The position numbers and the translations under genes are program-made. A stretch of DNA of 32,411 nucleotides from Rhodospirillales bacterium (GTDB lineage: Bacteria > Pseudomonadota > Alphaproteobacteria > UBA828): positions 865 through 33,275 of the forward strand of contig JAPPMY010000012.1 of NCBI GenBank assembly GCA_028818855.1, given 5' to 3'. A model generated the notes under the pieces. It was not told where the DNA came from, did not search any database, and saw only the letters and a program-made list of their open reading frames with translations. The stretch's first letter is position 1. Each line of letters starts with the position of its first letter. This document shows positions 7,924 to 16,216 of this stretch, in pieces.

Positions 7924-8874
7924 TCAGTCCCCCATCGCGAACAGGCGCCGCGCATTGCCGCCGAGAACGAGCTCGGTTTCGGCCTCCCCGAGCCTGGCCC
8001 CGCGCACGTCGGCGACGCTCGCCGCCCGGTCGCGGGGCACGGGCGGGTAATCGGTTCCGAGCAGCACCCGTTCCGCGCCCATCGTGGCGACGGCGCAGGT
8101 GATGGCGGGCGGATGGAAGGTCTGCGTGTCGACATGCATGCAGCGCAGCTGGTCGAGGAACGACCCCTCGATATTGTCCGGCCCCCAGGCCGGCACGCCC
8201 GCGCTCGTCTTGCGCGTGTGGCGCACCTCCCAGCCCTGCTGGATGCGCCCGGCATAGAGCGTGATCGCCCCGCCCAGCCGGCCGAGCAGCAGCTTGAGCC
8301 CCGGCAGTCTCTCCATCAGGCCGCTGAAGGCGAGCCGGGCGGCGAGGATCGTCATGTCGTTCGGCCGGCCGACGAGCTCGACCAGGCGGAAGTCCCGCAT
8401 GTGCTCGGCGGCGAGGCAGCCGTCGCTGTTATGGACGAACACCACCGCGCCGAGCTCGTGGCAGAGCTCGAAGAACGGCCGCGAGGTCGCGGCGTCGAGA
8501 AACTCCCCGCCCGCCGTCGGCGAGACGATGAAGCCCTTGAGGCCGAGTTCGCGGACGGCGCGTTCCATGGTTCGGTGCATCGCATCGCTGCCGGCCGGAT
8601 CCGCGATGCCGAGCGCGACGAAGCTTTCCGGGTAGCGCTGCACCAGCCCGGCGGCGAATTCGTTGTAGCGCAGCGCAACATCGGCGGTGTCGATATCAGG
8701 CTTCTCGACCGCCACGTCCATCATTCGCGGGCCGGAGATGACGCTCCGATCGATGCCCGACCGCGCCTGCTCCTCGACCAGCGCCTCGGGGTCGAGCATG
8801 TTGGGCGGAAGCCCGACGCCGACGCGCTCGCACAGCGCCCGGTCGTTGAGGTGGCTGTGCACGTCGACGATCAT
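7924..8874 (-). CDS. Amidohydrolase-2 family protein, ACMSD-like
   Basis: A 316-residue TIM-barrel protein of the family that includes 2-amino-3-carboxymuconate-6-semialdehyde decarboxylase and aromatic-acid decarboxylases. The metal-site residues visible are His6 and His8 (DVHSHL), His148 (VFVHNSD) and Asp275 (LGTDYP). At the place of the active-site histidine of ACMSD (the AHGGGAFP-type motif) the sequence reads GRLGGAIT, so that histidine is replaced, apparently by Arg199. A GGAGGAG site about 10 bases before the ATG supports the start. It sits between the binding protein and the two permeases, so it probably acts on the imported compound. Confidence 0.85.
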   Translation of the reverse strand: MIVDVHSHLNDRALCERVGVGLPPNMLDPEALVEEQARSGIDRSVISGPRMMDVAVEKPDIDTADVALRYNEFAAGLVQRYPESFVALGIADPAGSDAMHRTMERAVRELGLKGFIVSPTAGGEFLDAATSRPFFELCHELGAVVFVHNSDGCLAAEHMRDFRLVELVGRPNDMTILAARLAFSGLMERLPGLKLLLGRLGGAITLYAGRIQQGWEVRHTRKTSAGVPAWGPDNIEGSFLDQLRCMHVDTQTFHPPAITCAVATMGAERVLLGTDYPPVPRDRAASVADVRGARLGEAETELVLGGNARRLFAMGD

Positions 8875-8928
8875 CGCAACCGACTCCTCCGGCGGCGGGC
8901 CATCGCCGACGCCGGGCTGGACGCGCCG

Positions 8929-9930
8929 CTACATGCCGGCCTGCTTCTTGGCGTCGGCGGCGAGCGTCGTGTCGGAGTGTTTGGCGACGTCGAGCGTGCC
9001 GGGGGTGACGCCCAGGCGGTGCAGGTCGTCGACGTTCTTCTGCAGCCGCGCCGGGCTGAAGCTCGCATCGCGCGTGCGGCCGTAATCGCGGTCGGTGAAC
9101 ACCCAGGACGCGTAGTTCTTGGCCGGCCGGCGCATGATCTTGCCGATGATCTCGGCGGCCGCCTGGCGGTTCGCGGGATCGTAGGCCCAACGCCGCATGC
9201 GGATGTGATCGGCGAGGAAGTCGACCAGCGCCGCGCGGTTCTTGGCGACGTAGTCGCGCTTGGCGATCCACAGCACCGTCTCCTGCTCGCCCATGGCGTC
9301 GCGCATCGTGAACAACTGCTTGTAGCCGCCGTCGCGCTCGGCCATGAAGTTGAACGGCAGCACCAGAAAGCCCATGTCGATGCGCTTGGTCTGCAGCGAG
9401 GACAGCATCGCGCCGAAGCGGACTTCGACGAACTGGTAGTTCTTGCCCGGCTGCATACCGTTGTCGAGCAGCACCTTCTTGGCCGCGGCGTGGACGCCGC
9501 TGCCGAGCGCGTTGACCGCGATCCGCTTGCCCTCGAGGTCCTTGACCGCGTTGATGCCGGAATCCTTGCGCACCCAGTACCCGTTGGAGGGGTCCTTGCC
9601 GGCGTCGCGCAGCATCGAGGCGATGGCGACGATGTCCTGCTTGCCGTTGACGATACCGAGCGCATAGGCTTGGTTGTTGACCGCCCCTACGTCGACCTCG
9701 CCAGCCGCGAGCGCGGTGAGCGCCGGGCCACTGCCGCGCATGCGGATCGTCTCGACGGTGTAGGTCTTGCCGTAGTTCTTGTAGATCGATTTCGGCACCT
9801 CGGTGATCATCGGGGTGATATGCGCCGGGGCCACCGACCAGTTGATGCGGATCTTCAAGGGTTCGGCCGACGCCGCGGAGGCAAGCCCCGCTGCCATCGC
9901 AAGGCCAAAAAGCACACGTCCTGCGAACAT
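8929..9930 (-). CDS. ABC transporter substrate-binding protein, NMT1/SsuA type
   Basis: A 333-residue periplasmic binding protein. The first 22 residues (MFAGRVLFGLA through SAASA) form a Sec signal peptide with a likely cleavage after ASA. The mature part begins with PLKIRINW and contains the NMT1-like pattern GEVDVGAVNNQAYAL and a domain with LEGKRIAVN, typical of nitrate/sulfonate/aromatic-acid binding proteins. The start ATG at 9930 follows GGGAGAAG. First gene of the operon with the amidohydrolase (54-base gap) and the two permeases. Substrate cannot be read from the sequence. Confidence 0.88.
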   Translation of the reverse strand: MFAGRVLFGLAMAAGLASAASAEPLKIRINWSVAPAHITPMITEVPKSIYKNYGKTYTVETIRMRGSGPALTALAAGEVDVGAVNNQAYALGIVNGKQDIVAIASMLRDAGKDPSNGYWVRKDSGINAVKDLEGKRIAVNALGSGVHAAAKKVLLDNGMQPGKNYQFVEVRFGAMLSSLQTKRIDMGFLVLPFNFMAERDGGYKQLFTMRDAMGEQETVLWIAKRDYVAKNRAALVDFLADHIRMRRWAYDPANRQAAAEIIGKIMRRPAKNYASWVFTDRDYGRTRDASFSPARLQKNVDDLHRLGVTPGTLDVAKHSDTTLAADAKKQAGM

Positions 9931-10001
9931 CTACTTCTCCCGTTTGCCTGAATGCCGGGTTCGTCCGGCCCGCCCGACGATATCAGCGTTCGATCCGCGT
10001 T

Positions 10002-10031
10002 GGCAAACGACGCGCCGGGGCGTCGCTTGCC
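10002..10031. promoter_or_regulatory. Inverted repeat, probable operator in a divergent promoter region
   Basis: Left arm GGCAAACGACGC (10002-10013) and right arm GCGTCGCTTGCC (10020-10031) pair at 11 of 12 positions around a 6-base spacer. It lies in the 147-base gap between two divergent operons, and its right arm overlaps the candidate -35 of the plus-strand FAH operon. This is the layout of a repressor operator. It could also be an RNA hairpin, but there is no T-run. Confidence 0.5.
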
Positions 10032-10054
10032 GGACTCGCTGGCCGGGCTAAAGT
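10027..10054 (+). promoter_or_regulatory. Candidate sigma-70 promoter of the FAH-fold gene pair
   Basis: TTGCCG at 10027-10032 and TAAAGT at 10049-10054 are 16 bases apart and end 23 bases before the ATG at 10078, with GGAGG in between. Each hexamer matches the consensus at four of six positions. Assignment is by position and is tentative. Confidence 0.35.
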
Positions 10055-10077
10055 AGTCTGGACGATCGGAGGGTTGG

Positions 10078-11070
10078 ATGCAGCTCGGCGTGGGACTCGT
10101 TCAAGCGCCGTTCCTGGCGCGGCAGGTGGTGCTCGTGGGCGAGGGCCGCCGGTGGGCGCCGCTCGCCGACGTGTTCGCGCGCGCCGGGTTAGCCGGGGCG
10201 CCGGCGGCGGAGGACTCGCTGTCGCGCTGGATCGGCTGCATCGCCGCTCTCCGGCGCGGCGAGATGCGCCGGCTGGAGACCGCTCTGGCCTGCCATCCGG
10301 AGATCGTCGATCTCCGACTCGTGCGTCCGGTGGACGACGGGGCCAAGATCATGGTGATCGGCGGATGGAGCCCGGCGAGCCGGCCCGATCTCGCGCCCGG
10401 CGAGATGACGCCGCACGTCATGACCCGCTGGATGGATGCCGAGGACTTCGAGCGGCCGCCGATCACCGCCTTCAAGAAGTTCTGCTCGGCCACCGCGGAT
10501 CCCGGTTCGGCGCTTCCCCTGCCGATCCTGCACCTGGTCCACGGCGCTTCAACCACCGGTAGATTCACCGTCGATGCTGCGCTCGCTGTGGTGATCGGCA
10601 AGCCGGCGCTCCGGGTCTCCCGGCGCGACGCGCTGCGCCATGTCGCCGGGATTACGCTGATGATCGACGTCTGGGACGACGAAGTATTCCTCGAAGAGTC
10701 CCGGGTTCGGCGCGGCATGCTGGCGCGGAACCTGCCGCGGCTCTCGCCCGTCGGGCCCGGCATCCGGCTGACCGGCGGCTCAGGCATCGATGACCAATTC
10801 GAAGTCTCGTTCAGCATCAACGGCGTTTCGCGTCAGCGGTTCCGCGTTGTCGATTTCGCATACGGGATCGCGGAGGTGATCGCCTTCTGCTCTTCGATGG
10901 GACTCGAGCCGGGAGACATGCTGGCCTTCGGCGCACGGATCGCCGTCGCCGACGGGACGGGCCCGCTCGACACCCCGGCGGCGATAGCGCCGGGCGACAG
11001 TCTGGAAGCCGCGGCCGAGGGAATCGGCACGCTCCCGGCGAACGTCGTTGCGGGCGAAGGCTGGGGCTGA
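10078..11070 (+). CDS. Divergent FAH-fold protein with incomplete metal site
   Basis: A 330-residue protein related to the FAH family: the stretch around ALAVVIGKP (168-176), VAGITLMIDVW (189-199) and MGLEPGDMLAFG aligns with the family core. The E-x-E metal pair, however, reads D166-A-A168, so one acidic ligand is lost and the other shortened; Asp197 is kept. The lysine after the core (present in the two other FAH proteins here as GKMFDGFA or TKNLPGFA) has no equivalent in ARNLPRLSPVG. It may be inactive, use another chemistry, or form a hetero-oligomer with the next gene. Start supported by GGAGGG 4 bases before the ATG. The intact FAH gene follows after 21 bases. Confidence 0.75.
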   Translation: MQLGVGLVQAPFLARQVVLVGEGRRWAPLADVFARAGLAGAPAAEDSLSRWIGCIAALRRGEMRRLETALACHPEIVDLRLVRPVDDGAKIMVIGGWSPASRPDLAPGEMTPHVMTRWMDAEDFERPPITAFKKFCSATADPGSALPLPILHLVHGASTTGRFTVDAALAVVIGKPALRVSRRDALRHVAGITLMIDVWDDEVFLEESRVRRGMLARNLPRLSPVGPGIRLTGGSGIDDQFEVSFSINGVSRQRFRVVDFAYGIAEVIAFCSSMGLEPGDMLAFGARIAVADGTGPLDTPAAIAPGDSLEAAAEGIGTLPANVVAGEGWG

Positions 11071-11091
11071 GGAAACGGAGGAGACGAGTCG

Positions 11092-12069
11092 ATGCGCTTC
11101 GTGACGTTCGAAACCGAGGGCGGGGTCGAGCGCTTCGGCTTCCTGTCGGAGGCCGGCCGGGTGGTCGACCTCGAAGGCGCTTCGGCCGCGGCGCTCGCCG
11201 CGGAGCTGCCGGTGGAGCGCGCCTACCGGCTTGCCGCGGCGATGGCGCCATCGGATGCGCTGGCCTTCGTGGAGAACGGGGAGACCGGCCTGCGGGCCGC
11301 ACGGGACGCCAAGGCGGCGGCGGATGCGGCGGCGCGCGCCGGCCGGAAGCTGTCCGGACCGCGCGGCGAGACCATCGACTTCGCGGGCGGCGCGGTGCGG
11401 CTCAAGGCGCCCTTCCCGCGGCCGCGGAACTTCATCGCCTGCGGCAAGAACTTCGACGACCACCTCGTGGAGATGCAGCAGTCCAACCGCCCGGTCGCAC
11501 CGCGGATCCCGAGCGGCCATCCGCAATACCCGTCCGCGATCGTCGGCCCGGACAGCACGGTGCCCTATCCGAAGGAGACCCGAAAGCTCGACTACGAGGT
11601 GGAGATGGCCTATGTGATCGGTCGCCGGGCATTCCGCATCCGCTCCGAGCAGGCGCTCGACCACGTCTTCGGGTTCACGATCTACAACGACCTCAGCGCC
11701 CGGGACCTCGGCGAACAGGAATACGGCGTGCCGCTGCTCACCAAGAACCTCCCGGGTTTCGCGCCGATGGGGCCGTATCTGGTGACCTGCGACGAGTTCG
11801 ACGACCTCGATGCGGTCGGCCTGCGAACGCGGGTGAACGGCGAGCTCCGCCAGGCGAGCCGGGTGGCCAACATGCGCTTCAAGATCCGGGACCAGATCGC
11901 TTTCTGGTCGCAGATCGGCCTCGAGCCCGGCGACGTGCTGACCACAGGAACGCCAGGCGGCGTCGCTGCCGGGCGCGGCGCCGACGAAGGGCCCTGGTGG
12001 CTCAAGCCGGGCGATGCGGTCGAATGCGAGGTCGACGGGATCGGCATCCTCCGGACCCGCATCGGCTGA
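11092..12069 (+). CDS. Fumarylacetoacetate hydrolase (FAH)-family protein
   Basis: A 325-residue FAH-family enzyme with a full active site: Glu169 and Glu171 (LDYEVEM), Asp200 (YNDLSARD), Lys218 (LTKNLPGF) and the TTGTPGGV loop near the C-terminus. The N-terminal domain (about 1-105) is Ala-rich and variable, as usual. Family members act on acylpyruvates, 2-hydroxydienoates or oxaloacetate-like compounds in a Mg-dependent way. It forms a two-gene plus-strand operon with the degenerate FAH-fold protein. A GGAGGAG site lies about 5 bases before the ATG. The gene is convergent with leuD-like at 12141. Confidence 0.9.
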   Translation: MRFVTFETEGGVERFGFLSEAGRVVDLEGASAAALAAELPVERAYRLAAAMAPSDALAFVENGETGLRAARDAKAAADAAARAGRKLSGPRGETIDFAGGAVRLKAPFPRPRNFIACGKNFDDHLVEMQQSNRPVAPRIPSGHPQYPSAIVGPDSTVPYPKETRKLDYEVEMAYVIGRRAFRIRSEQALDHVFGFTIYNDLSARDLGEQEYGVPLLTKNLPGFAPMGPYLVTCDEFDDLDAVGLRTRVNGELRQASRVANMRFKIRDQIAFWSQIGLEPGDVLTTGTPGGVAAGRGADEGPWWLKPGDAVECEVDGIGILRTRIG

Positions 12070-12090
12070 TCGCCGGGTGGCGGCGCGCAG

Positions 12091-12112
12091 GTCCCGGACC
12101 GCGATCCGGGAC
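12091..12112. terminator. Hairpin between convergent genes, possible bidirectional terminator
   Basis: GTCCCGGA (12091-12098) and TCCGGGAC (12105-12112) form a perfect 8-bp stem with a 6-base loop, in the 71-base gap between two convergent coding regions. Position favours a terminator for both strands, but no T-tract follows on either side, so intrinsic termination is unproven. Confidence 0.4.
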
Positions 12113-12140
12113 AGGCCGCGACAGTGGCGGGAAATGCTGG

Positions 12141-12761
12141 CTAGCGGCCCCGGCGGTAGAGCCAGGCGAATTCGGCTTTGTAATCGACTTCAAAACGCGC
12201 GATGGCGGTCTCCTCGCGCAGCGTCACGTCGATGTCGTCGAGACCGCCGAGCAGGCATTCCCTGTCGAAGGGATCGATCTCGAACCGGACCGGCGGGTGA
12301 CCCGGGGCGGAGACGCGCTGCGCCTCCAGATCGACGGTCATCTCCGCCAGCGCGCCGCTCGCGGCGATGTCGCGGAGCCTGGCGACCACGTCCTCTTCCA
12401 GTCGCACGGGCAGGACCCCGTTGCGGATGCAGTTGGCGGCGAAGATGTCGCCGAAGCTCGGCGCGATCAGCGCCCGGAAGCCGTAATCGCGCAGCGCGTA
12501 GACGGCCGTCTCGCGCGACGAGCCGCAGCCGAAATTGCTGCCGCCGATCAGAATACGGGCGCCGCGCCAGGGCGTCCGGTTGAGGACGAAGTCGGGGTTC
12601 TCCGAGCCGTCCGGCAGGAACCGGCGGTCGTGGAACAGGTAGTCGGGATAACGCTCGTCGCGCGGCCTTCGCATGAAGCGCGCCGGCAGGATCGCGTCGG
12701 TGTTCACGTTCTTCTGTGCGAGAGGCACGGCCACGGCGGTGAGGCGGGTGAACCTCTGCAT
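12141..12761 (-). CDS. 3-isopropylmalate dehydratase small subunit-like protein (LeuD family)
   Basis: A 206-residue swivelling-domain subunit of a heteromeric aconitase-type hydro-lyase. Diagnostic motifs are NVNTDAILPARF near the N-terminus and the loop GGSNFGCGSSRE. The ATG at 12761 is chosen because it begins one base after the large-subunit stop and gives the family length; an ATG ten codons earlier would overlap the large-subunit gene. Together with the LeuC-like gene it should form an alpha-beta enzyme. In this family, isopropylmalate, citraconate/maleate and 2,3-dimethylmaleate hydratases share the same architecture. The location behind an ABC importer operon, with no other leucine gene in view, suggests a catabolic paralogue (inference). 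Confidence 0.85.
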   Translation of the reverse strand: MQRFTRLTAVAVPLAQKNVNTDAILPARFMRRPRDERYPDYLFHDRRFLPDGSENPDFVLNRTPWRGARILIGGSNFGCGSSRETAVYALRDYGFRALIAPSFGDIFAANCIRNGVLPVRLEEDVVARLRDIAASGALAEMTVDLEAQRVSAPGHPPVRFEIDPFDRECLLGGLDDIDVTLREETAIARFEVDYKAEFAWLYRRGR

Positions 12762-12762
12762 G

Positions 12763-14169
12763 TCAGCGCCGCCTGTCGAGCGTACGCACATCGGTCAGCC
12801 GGCCGGTGACCGCGGCGGCGGCAGCCATGGCGGGGCTCACGAGGTGGCTCCGCCCGCCGCGGCCCTGGCGGCCCTCGAAGTTCCTGTTGGAGGTGGAGGC
12901 GCAGCGCTCGCCCGGTTGCAGCATGTCGCCGTTGGTCGCCACGCACATCGAGCAGCCGGCATCGCGCCATTCGAAGCCCGCGTCGCGGAAGATCCTGTCG
13001 AGGCCTTCGCGCTCGGCCTGCAGCTTTACGAGTCCCGAGCCCGGAACGATCATCGACGGGATCGCTGCGCGCCGTCCCTCCACCACCCTCGCGACAGCGC
13101 GCAAATCCTCGATCCGGCTGTTGGTGCAGGAGCCGATGAAGACGCGGTCCAGCGCGATCTCTAGGAGCGGTGTGCCGGGCGCTAGATCCATGTAGGCGAG
13201 CGCCCGCGCGATCCTGGTGCGACGCTCCGGGTCCACCTCCCGCGCCGGGTCGGGGACCGTGCCCGTGATCGGCAGCACGTCCTCCGGGCTGGTTCCCCAA
13301 GTCACCATGGGCGCGATTTCGCGACCGTCCAGCGCCACCTCGCGGTCGAACACGGCGCCGGCGTCAGTCGCGATGCTGCGCCACCACGCGACAGCCCGAT
13401 CCCACTCCTCGTCCCGCGGAGCGTAGGGCCGACCTTCGATGTAGTCGATGGTCGTGTCGTCGGGCGAGACCAGCCCGGCGCGTGCTCCCGCCTCGATCGA
13501 CATGTTGCACACCGTCATCCGGCCCTCCACCGACAGGCCGCGGATCGCCGGGCCGGCGTACTCGATGACATGCCCGACGGCGCCGGCTGCGCCGATGCGA
13601 CCGATGATGGAGAGGACGATGTCCTTCGCTGTGACGCCGGGCGGGATCCGGCCCGCGACCTCGATGCGCATCGTCCTCGGCCGTCGGCGCCACAGGGTCT
13701 GGGTCGCGAGGATATGCGTCGCCTCGGAGACGCCCACGCCGAACGCGAAGGCGCCGAGCGCGCCATGCGTCGAGCTGTGCGAGTCGGCGCCCGCGACGAT
13801 CAGCCCGGGCTGGGTGATGCCCTGCTCCGGCGGGACGACGTGCAGGATGCCCTGTCGGGCGTCGCCGAGACCGAACAGGGCGATGCCGTGCTCGGCCGTG
13901 TTCCGCTGCATCATTGTGACCATGTTGCGGATTTCCGGATCCGCGATACCCGCGCCGCGGTTCCGAGTCGGCACGTAATGGTCGGTGAAGGCGAAGACCC
14001 GGTCGGGGCAGCGTACCCGCCGGCCGCGGCGCCTCAGATTGTCGAAGGCGTGGAAGGTGTTCTCCTGCACCAGCAGCCGGTCGATGTAGAGGAGCTCGTT
14101 GCCATCCTTCCGCGCCGTGATCCGGTGACGTTCCCAGATCTTGTCGAATATCGTCCGCGGCTCTGGCAT
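12763..14169 (-). CDS. 3-isopropylmalate dehydratase large subunit-like protein (LeuC family)
   Basis: A 468-residue aconitase-superfamily subunit, the usual LeuC length. The three [4Fe-4S] cysteines are Cys348 (GSCTNSR), Cys406 and Cys409 (AGCSMC). The substrate/cluster loop [20 protein letters not shown] is present. The N-terminus reads [10 protein letters not shown], as in LeuC proteins. It dehydrates and rehydrates a hydroxy-dicarboxylate together with the LeuD-like subunit. It begins 52 bases after the last BMP-type permease on the same strand and may be cotranscribed with that transporter. Primary role in leucine synthesis cannot be excluded, but leuA and leuB are not nearby. Confidence 0.88.
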   Translation of the reverse strand: MPEPRTIFDKIWERHRITARKDGNELLYIDRLLVQENTFHAFDNLRRRGRRVRCPDRVFAFTDHYVPTRNRGAGIADPEIRNMVTMMQRNTAEHGIALFGLGDARQGILHVVPPEQGITQPGLIVAGADSHSSTHGALGAFAFGVGVSEATHILATQTLWRRRPRTMRIEVAGRIPPGVTAKDIVLSIIGRIGAAGAVGHVIEYAGPAIRGLSVEGRMTVCNMSIEAGARAGLVSPDDTTIDYIEGRPYAPRDEEWDRAVAWWRSIATDAGAVFDREVALDGREIAPMVTWGTSPEDVLPITGTVPDPAREVDPERRTRIARALAYMDLAPGTPLLEIALDRVFIGSCTNSRIEDLRAVARVVEGRRAAIPSMIVPGSGLVKLQAEREGLDRIFRDAGFEWRDAGCSMCVATNGDMLQPGERCASTSNRNFEGRQGRGGRSHLVSPAMAAAAAVTGRLTDVRTLDRRR

Positions 14170-14221
14170 CGCCGGGCTCCTTGTGTGCCGGCTTCAGGCG
14201 GCGGCGTCGCCCCACGCCGCA

Positions 14222-15154
14222 TCAACCCCTGCGATAGGGTATCCCGATCGCCGCCGGTCCCCGGCTCTTGCCGCCGACAACGATGAGAATGGAGAGCGTC
14301 AGCACGTAGGGAAACATCAGCATGAACTGGTGCGGGATGTCGAGCCCGACCGCCTGCCCACGGAACTGAAGGGCATCGGCACCGCCGAAGATCAAGCAGG
14401 CGATCATGCCGCCAATCGGGTTCCAGCGCCCGAAGATCAGCGCCGCCAGTGCGATGAAGCCGCGGCCGGCGACCATCTCGTCCTGAAAGAAGTGCAGCTG
14501 TCCGAGCGAGAGAAACGCCCCGCCGGCGCCCGCCAGTGCGCCGGACAGCGCCGTGCAGGCATAACGCACCCGGAGCGGATCGATTCCGACCGACGAGGCG
14601 GCGTGCGGATGTTCCCCGGTAGCGGTGATCATCAGCCCCCAGCGCGTCCTGTAGAGGATCACCCAGAGGACGGGGACAAGCAGGAAAGCGACATAGACCA
14701 AAGCATTCTGGTGGAAGAGAACCGGCCCGAGGAGGGGAAGGTCGGCCAGCAATGGCAGCGAGACGGGATCGAAATGGGGCACCACCCGCTGTTGTTCCTT
14801 GAGCCCGAAGACGATGCGGATCAGGAAGCTCGACAGGCCGAGGCCAAGCAGGTTTATCGCGGTGCTCGAGACGATCTGGTTGGCGCCCAGGGATATCGAG
14901 ACGAAGGCGTGAATCCAGGCGATCAGGGCGCCGGCGACGACCCCGCAGGCGAACCCCAGCCACGGCGAGCCGATGAACCAGGCGCCGAACACCCCGGTGA
15001 GCGCGGCCATCAGCATGGTGCCTTCGAGGCCGATATTGATGATGCCCGCGCGCTCATTGAGGATACCGCCGAGCGTGGCGAACAGGAGCGGCGTCGCCAG
15101 CCGGATCGTGGCGGCGAAGTAGTCGGGGTCGAGCAGGCCGAAGAACACCTCCAT
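14222..15154 (-). CDS. ABC transporter permease, BMP-associated nucleoside/purine type (second permease)
   Basis: A 310-residue multi-spanning permease of the branched-chain/ribose-type superfamily. Landmarks are LNERAGIINIGLEG (about 32-45), typical of NupQ/YufQ-like permeases, and GANQIVSSTAINLLGLGL. About nine hydrophobic segments are visible. In known systems it pairs with a second unlike permease, the double ATPase and a BMP-family lipoprotein or periplasmic binding protein to import nucleosides, purines or autoinducer-like sugars. It starts 9 bases after the end of the interrupted permease. Confidence 0.88.
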   Translation of the reverse strand: MEVFFGLLDPDYFAATIRLATPLLFATLGGILNERAGIINIGLEGTMLMAALTGVFGAWFIGSPWLGFACGVVAGALIAWIHAFVSISLGANQIVSSTAINLLGLGLSSFLIRIVFGLKEQQRVVPHFDPVSLPLLADLPLLGPVLFHQNALVYVAFLLVPVLWVILYRTRWGLMITATGEHPHAASSVGIDPLRVRYACTALSGALAGAGGAFLSLGQLHFFQDEMVAGRGFIALAALIFGRWNPIGGMIACLIFGGADALQFRGQAVGLDIPHQFMLMFPYVLTLSILIVVGGKSRGPAAIGIPYRRG

Positions 15155-15163
15155 CGCCGCCTC

Positions 15164-16216
15164 TCAACCCCGCCTGCGCCGACGGTGCCATTCGAACACC
15201 GCGACGCCGAGGATGAACAGGATGACCATGCCTTGGATCACCAGGATCAGCGAGGTCGGCAGCCCGGTCGTCCTCTGCATCTGGTTGGCGCCGACCCTGA
15301 GGGCGGCGAACAGGAAGGCGGCGAACACCACGCCGATGGGATCGGACCGGCCGAGGAACGCTACCGCGATTCCGTCGAAGCCGTAGCCCGGGGAGAAGAA
15401 GTCGAGCAGCCGGTACTGGCCGCCGATCATCTCGGTGGTGCCGGCGAGCCCCGCGAGCCCCCCGGAGACGCTCATCGCGCCGAACACATACCGGTTGACG
15501 GGCACCCCGGCGAAGCGCGCGGTTACCGTCGATTAGCCAACCGCGCGCAGCTTCAGCCCGAACGGCGTGCGCCACAGCACATAGGCCGTGACGAGGGCGA
15601 AACCGACGGCGATGAAGATGGCGATCGAGAGGTCCGACTTGGCGTACAGGACCGGAAGCCGCGCGCTTTCGGCGACCATGGCCGTCTGGTGGAAGAAGCC
15701 GGGAGGCTCGGCCAGCGGGCCGTGGACCAGGTAGCTCACGAAGAATATCGCGACGAAGTTGAGCATGATCGTCGAGATGATCTCGTTGATCCCGCGCGCG
15801 GACCGCAGATAGCCCGCGATCCCGCCCCAGACCGCGCCGGCCAGGAACCCGCCGGCGATGGCGAGCGCGATGTGCAGCACCGCCGGCAGGCCGGTGAGGT
15901 AGATCCCGATGACCACGCTCGCCAGCGCGCCGGCGTAGAGTTGCCCCTCGGCGCCGATATTGAGCAGGTTGCAGCGGAATGCGAACGCCACCGCGAGCCC
16001 GGTGAAGATCAGCGGGGTGGTGCGCGCGAGGGTGTTGCCGAGCGCGAACCCGTCGCCGACGGCGCCTTGCAGCAGCGCCCAATAGGCGGCGAGGGGGTCG
16101 GCGCCGGCGAGCAGAATCAGCACCGCGCTCGCGGCCAGTGCGAGCGCGATCGCGGCAAGCGAAATCGATGTCGCGCGCAGGGCCTCGGGGATGCGCGCGG
16201 CCGCGGCCTCGTTCAT
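15164..16216 (-). pseudogene. ABC transporter permease, BMP-associated type, interrupted by one in-frame TAA
   Basis: Minus-strand codons from the ATG at 16216 give 227 residues (MNEAAAARIPEALR to LKLRAVG), then a TAA at 15535-15533. The same frame continues without a break as STVTARFAGVPVNRYVFG to the stop at 15164. With the stop read through, the product would be 350 residues and would match NupP/YufP-like permeases, where the motif LRAVG-x-N-x-x-A-A-R-x-AG-V/I is continuous. So no frameshift is needed: a single base change to TAA explains it. The start forms an ATGA overlap with the ATPase stop. Possibilities are a recent nonsense mutation, a sequencing error, or production of two fragments (a GTG at 15505 could restart translation, but without a good ribosome binding site). 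The rest of the sequence shows no decay. Confidence 0.85.

Noticed and set aside
15505-15535. Frameshift as the cause of the permease split
   Set aside because: Both parts are in the same frame (first bases differ by a multiple of three), so the break is a stop codon, not an insertion or deletion.
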